From positions 1-12,250 of the forward strand of contig JADGJH010001056.1 in NCBI GenBank assembly GCA_027596945.1: a DNA stretch of 12,250 nucleotides, in the 5' to 3' direction. Below, in pieces: positions 1 through 7,485 of this stretch. The notes beneath the pieces were generated by a model. It saw nothing but the letters and a program-made list of their open reading frames with translations. It did no database searches and was not told where the DNA came from. The first letter of the stretch is position 1. Each line of letters opens with the position of its first letter. A program made the translations under genes and the position numbers. Source of the DNA: Physocladia obscura. Its lineage: Eukaryota; Chytridiomycota; Chytridiomycetes; Chytridiales; Chytriomycetaceae.

Positions 1-16
1 AAACAAGATAGTCTAC

Positions 17-3000
17 ATATTCTTTTGAAGCAACTGTTCATAGGTATATGAGTGTCTTAAGTTTTGAAACGCTTCTCTCAATGTTATTCGAGGCTGTTGG
101 GCTATAAAGAAACAAATGAATTTGCAGAAATTGAACAAACTAAACTTACACGCTGTTTCAAAAAAAATTTTGAGTTCAACTTTAATTTTTGGTTTTGTGG
201 CTGTAATTACTGAACCACCGCGAGATGGTGTCACAAATTTATTTGCAGAAGTAGGCACTTTGAAACGTTTTTGTTTAAATGACCCAACTGTTGGTGTTTT
301 CGGATTTGGAGTATTCGCAGCTGAAAATGTATTTGAAGATCCAATCAGAGTTACGATATGAAGATTTTTAAACGATTTCCCTATAGACGCATCTGTTGTG
401 CTGCTAGTAGCCACGCTATTGACAAGTGGTGTTTTGAAAGGAGTTCGAAATTTTTTTAAAGTCGGTGTCCCTGGTGCAATGTTTTTGCGCGTCACGGGGG
501 TTGAAATAGGTGACTCAAAACTTTGTATCAGAAACTCTGCTCGTTTCTTTTGATCCAACGTAACTGGTGTAAGCTTATTTCCAATATCGTTTAAGAATCC
601 GTTCAATGTCAAGGGTTGTTCGGAATCAATTTGAGAGATTTCAGATTCGTCAATATTCAACTCCGCTGAAACAGGTGTGTCTAAGCTTTCTGCTAAATTC
701 TGAAATATTAATTTTGCTCGTTTTTTTTGATCTTCAGTAGGCTTCGCAAGCAATCTTCCAGTGCCAGTTGAAAAACCAACTTTCACTGGTGTGGATTTAC
801 TAAAAAAAATATCATTTTCATCAAATTGAACTGGAGCAAGTAAAATTCCTTGGTTGGATTCATTCAAAAGTGCATTTGCAAAATTTTGCTGCTGTTCTGT
901 CACTTGTGGCAATTTCTTTCCCATTCCAGAAGAGAATCCAGCCAATTTTGGTGTTTCTTCAACGACGTATTCAGAAATATTCGGTGCTTGGATTTTTTTG
1001 AAAGTGCATTCCAAATTTTCAAAACTTTCATTCGGAACAGCTGATTCACAGTCGCTTGTTTTATCTTCAGCACCAAAAAGTATCGCAAGTTGTCTTTGAT
1101 CATGAGCAGACTTTGCATGCGGTCGTCCAGTGCCAGTTGTGAACCTAGCTACTGATAGTGTAGTTTTGCTGGAGAAGAAATTATTTTTGTCAAATTGAAC
1201 TTGAACAGGCGGAATTTCTTTGTTGGATTCATTTAAGAGCGCATTTGCAAAACTTCGCTGCTGTTCCGTCACTTCTGGCAATTTCCTGCCTGTTCCAGAA
1301 GAGAATCCGGTCAGTTTCAGTCCTGCTTCACTTTCACGCCCAAAAACGCTTGGTTTAAAGTCGCTTTCAAAATTTTCAAAATATTTGGTGGGAACTGCTG
1401 ATTCACAATCATTGGTTTTCTTGTATGTGTCAAAAAGCATCGTCTCTGCAGCTATTTTTTGGTCTGCAAGCTTGTGTCCCGAAGCCGTCGAAAAAACTTC
1501 CTTTTTTTGTGAAAATTCATTCAATTCACTTGCAAGAAAATCTTCATTTTCAAATAGCATTTGATCTCCAGAGAATTTAATTTCCTGATCCAATTTATTG
1601 AACAGCGTGTTTTTAGAATTTTGCGGTTTTTTTAATGGCTTGGCTAAATTGCCTGCACCGGTAGAAAATCTAGCAAATTTTGGTATTTTCGTCTCAATAA
1701 AATTCCTATGTTGAGTATCTATCGCTGCATTTTCGATTTCATCATGCCTTTCAATATCACGGTTCAAGTTTGGTAAAATAGTCTGAAATTTCTGGCCTGT
1801 TTCAGGCAATCCACTGGCATTCGCATTCATAAATTCTCTTGAATTTTCTGAATTAAAAACCGCTGAGTTTGTAAAATTGTCATCTGAAAAAATGGCGTGA
1901 AAGTTTTCAGATATAACTCCGGTATTGCAAACTTCTATATTTGCTTTAAAATCGGAATTATTTCGTACAGGACTCCAAGAAACTGCTGTTATTTCTCTAT
2001 TCAAAGACTTGTCAACAAACAAAGATTCTTCGTTTAAAATGCCATTGCTATTGAAATCAACGGAAGTTTTTAAATCAATTGAAAATTAAAAATAAAAGGT
2101 TGAATCTGTTGAATCTAACAAACCTAAAATTATCGCAATTTGTAGAAAGCTGTGAGATTGCAGCAAAATCGGCCAAACTCTTCGCAAATTTATAAGGTCT
2201 CACTTTTTCGGTGAAAATGTCTGCATTCATTTTTGGATTTGATTTAGCAGACTGTATAGAATTTAGTAAATTCTTTCCAAATTCCAATCCGCTTTTTGAA
2301 ATCTTGAGTGTTTTATTACTGGCAGTTTTGAAACCGACTGCACACGCTTGTTGCCGGATACTATCTTGACTTTCAGAATGTTTTTTGTCGATTTCATTTT
2401 GCTCTGCTTGAGTTATAAAATCTGTAGTAAAATGGTAAATACGGTTCAGTGCCGTAACAGATATAAATACCTCCAGAAGAAAGAGACATTCCGTCATCAT
2501 CATTGAGATACGCTCTGATTAAACTCGCTCGTGAATTTGTAGATTTTTCAATAAATGGATTATCCAATTGTCCCAAATTCTCAATCGATTCAAAATAAAC
2601 ACAAGCAGTTTGATCATTGTCAAATAAATTTGAATTGTCGTTAGCAATCACGTTCAATATTCCATTTTTGTAAACTTGGCTATACTCTTTCTCATTGTCC
2701 ATGTCGTCTGAGCTGAGAAAGGTTTCTTTTGAAAAAGAATCAGTATTGAAATATGAACCATTAACTTTTTCGGCTTCCGGTGTATTATTATTGTTTACTG
2801 GCTTCCTAGATCGTTTATAATTGCTCACATCGTTAAATTTCGAAAGATTTTCACGTTCAAATAATTTTGAAGTGATTGCAGATTTTTCCAAAGCGAAAGT
2901 TCGATTATACGACCTTTTGAAGCCACTTGAATGATCGATAATTTTTCCAGACATTGGTGGTGTTTTATCCCAACCCATTTTGAAAGCAATAGTATCTTCA

Positions 3001-3518
3001 ATTCGAAACGGAGTTGTACTATTTATTTTGAGAGTGGAATTCAGAACGGTTTCAATTGGAGCAAATGCATGAACTGTCTGTCGTTGTCGCAAACTAGCCT
3101 TCGGTAGAATCAGAGGCTTTTTCGAATAGCGATTTCGAATTATTGGTGTTGGCGGTCCAGTCGAGCCAAACGGCAAAGTTGAATTTGTGTAATGTGATTT
3201 CGGTGGAGCGTCTAATGTGAGGAAATCGGAAACAGACGCTGGACGCAACGGTTGTTGAGCGGGTAAAAATATTGCAGAGGTAGAATTGCAGATTCCAGCA
3301 GGAGTGCTTGAGGCTGCAGCAATATCTGTAAGTGCGGCGTTCTGTGACAATGATGCTGATGTTGGCGCTAATTTTGAGAATTGGCGCGCGGTATTTTCGG
3401 TATCGATAATCTTTTGCAGTTGTGTATTAGTCCAGTCGTCCATTTGCAAACTTGAGCTCATATAGTCCGAAGCGGAATCACCGTTTAAGTTCAAGTTGTA
3501 ACCATTATTTTCTTGCAT
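17..3518 (-). CDS. BRCA2: BRCA2 homologue, 5' part (3' end beyond left edge)
   Basis: BRCA2 loads RAD51 onto single-stranded DNA in homologous recombination in the nucleus. Proposed coding exons on the minus strand are 3518-2471, 2421-2124, 2047-150 and 101 to about 17, where a GTAGAC donor precedes an in-frame TAG. Introns are 49, 76 and 48 bp, all GT-AG, and phases 1, 2 and 1 agree across every junction. This gives about 1,109 residues. The start is the ATG at 3518-3516; in-frame sequence upstream has only a TTG and is better read as a 5' UTR intron. Identity rests on eight BRC-type repeats (residues about 378-960), followed by a basic Thr-Pro-rich linker. The last visible exon begins PRITLREAF and continues with SYTYEQLL, resembling the PRISLKAA / QLYTYG segment that leads into the helical/OB DNA-binding domain in vertebrate BRCA2. 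That domain lies off the window. Residues 1-350 are Ser/Asn-rich and I recognise no domain in them. Confidence 0.93.
517..2338 (-). repeat. Array of eight BRC repeats in BRCA2
   Basis: Each BRC repeat binds a RAD51 protomer through an F-x-x-A motif and a second hydrophobic motif about 20 residues on. Approximate minus-strand positions are BRC1 2338-2252 (FKTASNK), BRC2 1677-1582 (FSTGAG), BRC3 1500-1420 (FSTASG), BRC4 1314-1228 (FSSGTG), BRC5 1152-1069 (FTTGTG), BRC6 945-859 (FSSGMG), BRC7 783-694 (FSTGTG) and BRC8 606-517 (FLNDIG). The second motif appears as NLLNS, TLFNK, MLFDT, ALLNE, ILFGA, ALLNE, LIFQN and FLIQS. BRC1 is on its own exon; the other seven share one 1.9 kb exon. A ninth, very degenerate copy may lie near 1835-1760. 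Only BRC1 and BRC3 keep the alanine of FxxA. Confidence 0.9.
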
Positions 3519-3600
3519 TCTGTGAGGCCTGTTCTTAACTATATACTGCAGAAGAGTTAAAAACAATAATGCTCGGTGTTTTCCTCTTTTCTTACTTCTT
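3519..3600 (-). other. BRCA2 5' UTR with a probable intron ending at the start codon
   Basis: A GTAAGA donor lies at 3595-3590 on the minus strand, and an acceptor ending CACAG at 3520 leaves a single A before the ATG at 3518. This fits a 76 bp intron in the 5' UTR, about the size of the coding introns. The same acceptor could instead take a trans-spliced leader. The transcription start was not located. Confidence 0.5.
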
Positions 3601-3929
3601 TTGCAGTCCGTCCAACGATCGTTTTCTGTGTTTTTTCAATATTTTTTGAAGACCTTTCCAAAACAACCGATAAACAACACAACATCCAAAATCATAAAGC
3701 AACTAGAATCTTATTTAATAAATGATAACAAAAAAAGTGAAAAAAAAATATTAGTACAGTTCTGCATAAACATTAAATTTATACTAAATTGCAAGCAAAC
3801 AACTATAGGACTATCTTTTTGACTTTTGCAGTGAGTTTTGTATCCAGGACAGAATCAAAATGTTGAGCACTTCAGACAAATAAACCATATTGTGCTACAC
3901 TGTCAAGTTTTCAAACAGGGAAGCTTTTC
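3601..3929. other. AT-rich upstream region of BRCA2
   Basis: This A/T-rich stretch lies upstream of BRCA2 and should contain its promoter. It has runs of A and T but no recognisable TATA box or other motif at a convincing distance. A 73-codon open frame on the plus strand (3601-3822) lacks an ATG start and has low-complexity composition, so it is not treated as a gene. Confidence 0.35.
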
Positions 3930-4200
3930 AATGACACCATTGCAATGAATCATGACCCTTTGTGCATTCTCCTTGTTCATTCATGTTTCCTTCATGGCTT
4001 CATTATGCTCATTTGTAGTTCTACACTTTGCAATCTGTGCATCAACTGCTGTTTGCTGTTGGGATTGCAGTTCAGAGAAGCTATATACCTTGTCTTTCTG
4101 AACATATGATACAGGTTTTATGGATATTTCTTATGATTTTGAGCTTGAAGATTCCAGCAGGTTGATGATTGCTTTTGTGGCAGTGTCGGTTCCGCCAATT
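3930..4200 (-). pseudogene. Decayed ORF of unknown origin
   Basis: On the minus strand, one frame reads as protein-like sequence broken by two stops: a part starting IGGTDTATKAIINLLES, then KPVSYVQKDKVYSFSELQ, then a Gln/Glu-rich helical part and a segment starting MNKENAQRV. A neighbouring frame just upstream (about 4200-4290) continues similarly with MEIPLQYAEYIKNAKF, suggesting a frameshift. The look is of an eroded mobile-element or captured gene, but I recognise no family. The surrounding 4290-4640 is AT-rich and holds a TATAAAGAGG-like motif near 4560 and AATAAA near 4605, which could be LTR signals. That reading is speculative. Confidence 0.3.
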
Positions 4201-4636
4201 TTACTTGATTATGCATTGATATTGAGCATTGAATTTTGCATTTTTGATGTATTCAGCATATTGCAATGGTATTTCCATTGGAGGCATTGATTTCATTTAC
4301 TGTCTTGTCTGGCATTTGATGCATTTTTGAACCTTAAAATGTCTAAAGATAGTATTATCATATTAACCCAGTTTCATGATGTAGTTTCAGTGCTCAACCA
4401 TATGGCATATTGTTGAAATTGCATGACAAGGGACAAAAGTCTGAAATAATTTGCTGCAAAATATAATCAATCAATTAATTCTCTGTGTACAATAAATTAG
4501 AATTGAATACATAACTTTAATTGTCAAATTTTTCATGAAGAAAGAAACCACAAAAAAGGCTATAAAGAGGGCTCTAGATTTTTTTTGTAGTGTTGAATCT
4601 TAACAAATAAAACTCTCTCTCAACTCTCAAATTTAA

Positions 4637-4882
4637 AGTCTATTATCAATTTCTGATAAATCTACTTCAGCAGTCCCAGGGATAAGTGCCAGCCTTTTCT
4701 TTACACCCCTTCCATCCCTTGTCTTCCATGGCACTTGGGGCAGATTAAGTGATGCTGCGGAAGGAGTTAATGGATATCCTTCAGTAGCACACTGTCTCCT
4801 GGACAGGATATTCATGAAAATTAGAAGGCAGCTGTTGAATCCTGCAGAGGCAAATTTGCTTGAACTTGTTGAATTGGCATAA
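4637..4882 (+). pseudogene. Short ORF with a possible hAT transposase C-terminal tail
   Basis: An 81-codon open frame with no ATG start ends at TAA 4880-4882. Its last part, reading YPSVAHCLL then IFMKIRRQLLNPAEANLLELVEL, has the rhythm of the hAT dimerisation region (fP.la..., then I...RR..L.pe....L..L). The usual ERxFS segment between these blocks is missing. The likeness is weak and by eye only. It sits 135 bp upstream of the copia relic on the same strand but in another frame. If real, it is a truncated non-functional remnant. Confidence 0.28.
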
Positions 4883-5016
4883 TAACATATAATTTAGTTT
4901 TAGAATCTTATTATTTATTTCCAAGAATAGAACTACTTTAAATGCCTCAAAATAAACTTTTATACCTCAATTTTTATCCCTCAATATTGATCAAAAATCA
5001 ATTTCTTAGCAAAAGA

Positions 5017-5743
5017 AATTATTCAAATGTGAAAGACAAAGTTCTAAGTTCAAGAAAAGAATTGGTTGAACAGTTAAAGAGACTGATGAAGAATTGATTT
5101 GATGTGAAAAATCTGGAAGAAGCAAAACACATAATTGGAGCTCAAAATGAAAATGTGAAACATAGAAATTATTGGAAACCAGTTTTCAATTGCAATGAAA
5201 ACAACACTGACACAAAAATGTATCAAATCCACTTTTGAATAAAGAATAAAAATACTGAGTACAGAACTGATATTATGAGCATGACATATTCCACTTTGGC
5301 ATTTCTAACAGAATTTGCTTTAGAAATGTATTTGATAAAAGAAATTCAAAACTTAAATGGACATGCAGCTGCCAGCTATGCAATGGAGAAAGAGAGAAGA
5401 TACAGAAGTGGATATGTAGTTTTCTGAGCAAATGCAATAGTTTCATGGTATAGCTAAAAAGGAATAGCACAATCATCTACAGAAGCAAAATATCATACAT
5501 TTGCAGAAGCAATTAAGGAAGCATTATGGATTTAACAAGCCTTAGATGAAGCACAAAATAATTTGTGAGCAATTGCACTGGCAACAAACCCAGTGCATTA
5601 TAAGATGATGAAGTATGTAGAGGTTAAAGGAAGCTTTATTTGGGATCATCTAAAGAAGAAATGCATTGAATTGATTACAGTTGGAACTGAAAATATGCAG
5701 ACAGATGTGATGACAAAAGCATTGCCATGAAAATTGGGTTAAT
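5017..5743 (+). pseudogene. Ty1/copia retrotransposon pol relic (RT end and RNase H)
   Basis: A single plus-strand frame shows the end of a Ty1/copia polyprotein interrupted by several stops. From left to right: a degraded reverse-transcriptase active-site region (NVKDKVLSS in the place of YVDD-type sequence), then FDVKNLEEAKHIIG, matching the copia FxMKDLGEAKxILG block. Next comes RNase H: RRYRSGYVVF, IVSWYS, then AQSSTEAKYHTFAEAIKEAL (copia SSTEAEYxAxxEAxKExxW). Near 5589-5735 are NPVHYKMMKYVEV and DVMTKALP, matching NPVxHxRxKHIDI and ADxxTKxLP. In-frame stops include TGA 5095 and others within RNase H, so it cannot encode a protein. No integrase, gag or matching LTR pair was identified. 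The whole relic lacks CpG. Confidence 0.88.
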
Positions 5744-6540
5744 GTGATTGGAATGAAATCATTAGCTGATGTACAGTTGAAAAGTTCAATTACAGCTTTC
5801 TCAAATTGAGAAACCCACTATACATCTTTATCCAAAGATTGCTTCCAATACATTTTGAAAACATTCTGTGCTTCATCCAAGAAGGACAGTAGCCATGCTT
5901 TGAAGTATTATACTATCCATTCCTTGTGTGTGACAGTGAATTTTTGAAGAACAGTTGTTTGCTTGTGAGAAACACCTCCAGCCTAATCCAGTTTTGAATA
6001 AATTCAAGGCACCTCAAATAGATTTTAGCAATTTTTGAGACTTGTTTGCAGTGGACAAAATAGTTAAATAAAGCATGAATTTTTGTGTTTTCATGCGTAT
6101 GCGTGTCAGAAATAACAAGCTGTAAGTCAACAGGCATGTTCATGAGGTTGCCGACTGTGTGTGGGGGTTGATTTTGAGTTGAATAAACAATATTTACTTA
6201 TTTTGTAGCAGTTATTCTTGTGTTGGTGACAGATCTCAGCTGGAATCTATGCAGTGCTATTTTTTTGAAATCAGCAGGCAAAAATTCGTTACAAAAGCAG
6301 CAACATTGCATGTCGGAAGTAAACTTGGAAGGCTTTTTCTCCCATATTTTTCATTTCCCACAAAACTCACAATATTATTGAATTACTTTTTTTTCTACCA
6401 CTCTGCATTTTACAAATTCTTCAATTGCAATCACCCCCTTCATCATATCTAATACTGTTTTTCATTAAGCTTGCGTCGGTTCACCAATTCCCTTCACTTC
6501 TCAAATCAAAGCAAGAATTAAACAATCACCTGCTGAGCTT
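5744..6540. other. Intergenic region without a recognisable gene
   Basis: This is the stretch downstream of the copia relic and beyond the TIM17 3' end. A 3' LTR might be expected to begin near 5750, but no terminal repeat was recognised. AATAAA-type sequences occur near 6067 and 6183, and a G-run (GGGGG) near 6165 could be a decayed polypurine tract. Open frames on both strands here are AT-biased and match nothing I know. Confidence 0.4.
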
Positions 6541-6541
6541 T

Positions 6542-6547
6542 TTTAAT
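6542..6547 (-). terminator. ATTAAA polyadenylation signal of TIM17
   Basis: The minus strand reads ATTAAA at 6547-6542, 33 bp after the TIM17 stop codon. This is the commonest variant of AATAAA. The cleavage site was not identified. Confidence 0.45.
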
Positions 6548-6580
6548 AACTTCCATTTTCTCAATCATTCCCAAATGTTT

Positions 6581-7394
6581 TTATTGAAAGAACCGCTTGG
6601 GTACTGGCATAGAAGTTGTGGAAGTTGCGGAAGCTGCTGAATTATTTGATGGAGCTGGTTGTGGAACAGGAAGATCGAGCTGCGGAGCGACGGGCTTAAA
6701 CTGATCGGATGACAGCCTTCCTAACATTGCTCCAACTCCTTCCATAATTCCCAAAATTATTCCACCAAACGCAGCTGATATTGCCATCGCTTGAGGTCCG
6801 GATCGGGCAGCAAGAATACCCCCCGTTGCGGCACCAGCCTAAAAAAGTTTATTTCAATGTGTCAGCATATATTCCCACGAGAATATTCAAAATAAATAAG
6901 GCTGTGTCCGAGATAAGAATTGTGCATACCATAATAGCGTTCCATGAATCTTCTTTTCCTCTAATGGCAACTAACGTACAGTCACCAGCATTGAATAGAC
7001 CTGACCATACTGCAAATCCACCTCCAACAACAGGCGCTCGTGACTTGACTGAAGCAATCGTTCCCACAAATCGATCGCCTCTGTTTTTCGTTTTTTATTT
7101 TGTTTTTTTCGATATTGGTGTTTCGGAAAAAAGCAAGGCATCGTCAGGAAACTGAACTGGTTTTAGATTGATGCGAACCTTGGTGAGTTTCTGTATCCTT
7201 TGAAGCCGTGCCAAACGGATCCGCCAATCGCTCCCATTGCAAACGCAGCACCCATATCGTAGACAATAATCCATGGACATGGGTCTCTCGAGGTGTCTGA
7301 AATATCGTGTCGGCCGCCTCCCTGTATGTTTCGGAAAACACATTGGTGTTCAACTGGATTCAGTTTTTAATGTGGACTGAACGATAATTACCAT
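6581..7394 (-). CDS. TIM17: TIM17, mitochondrial inner-membrane import translocase subunit
   Basis: TIM17 is a core subunit of the TIM23 complex, which moves presequence proteins across or into the mitochondrial inner membrane. Exons are 7394-7392 (the ATG alone), 7321-7179, 7080-6930 and 6838-6581 (stop TAA 6583-6581). Introns are 70, 98 and 91 bp, GT-AG, with matching phases, giving 184 residues (animal homologues are about 170). Landmarks are RDPCPW (Cys16), the glycine-rich [13 protein letters not shown], the loop [22 protein letters not shown] then DC (Asp82, Cys83), [17 protein letters not shown], and GIMEGVG (Glu132). The Cys pair matches the disulfide-forming pair known in yeast Tim17, and Asp82 and Glu132 match the acidic lateral-cavity residues. 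The family's usual DD near residue 21 reads YD. About four membrane segments are expected, and the tail is Pro/Ser/Ala-rich. Only the single-codon first exon needs transcript proof. Confidence 0.93.
7322..7391 (-). other. Intron directly after the TIM17 start codon
   Basis: The minus strand reads CTCAAATG then GTAATT at the donor and ACATACAG then GGAGGC at the acceptor, a 70 bp phase-0 intron splitting ATG from codon 2. Without it the conserved RDPCPW frame has no in-frame ATG: going upstream, that frame reaches a TAA near 7370 first. The other nearby acceptor (TTTCAG at about 7295) gives the wrong phase with this ATG. Confidence 0.7.
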
Positions 7395-7485
7395 TTGAGT
7401 TTGTTTTCCAAAAAAAAAAGCAAAATCACTCTTTTCAAACCAACACCACCAAGAATTTGAATATCGTTGTTCAAACTTTTCCTAA
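7395..7485 (-). other. 91 bp spacer between PRCC stop and TIM17 start
   Basis: The two genes lie head to tail on the minus strand. The spacer must hold the PRCC 3' UTR and TIM17 5' sequences. It contains a T-run and a GT-rich patch but no AATAAA. Either PRCC uses an unusual poly(A) signal, the transcripts overlap, or both derive from one polycistronic precursor. Confidence 0.5.

Noticed and set aside
850..1564. Plus-strand ORFs opposite the BRC repeats (for example 1220-1564)
   Set aside because: Their mutual similarity comes from the BRC repeats on the other strand; they do not represent a plus-strand repeat protein.
6170..6260. Possible LTR end and tRNA primer-binding site (TTGGTGACAGATCTCAG)
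   Set aside because: No matching second LTR was found and the likeness to a copia primer-binding site is too weak; the position downstream of pol is also wrong for one.
6781..7155. 124-codon plus-strand ORF over TIM17
   Set aside because: It is antisense to TIM17 exons and introns and shows no domain.
7095..7353. Minus-strand ORFs in the two other frames over TIM17 exon 2
   Set aside because: They are out of frame with the conserved RDPCPW to GYRNSP segment.
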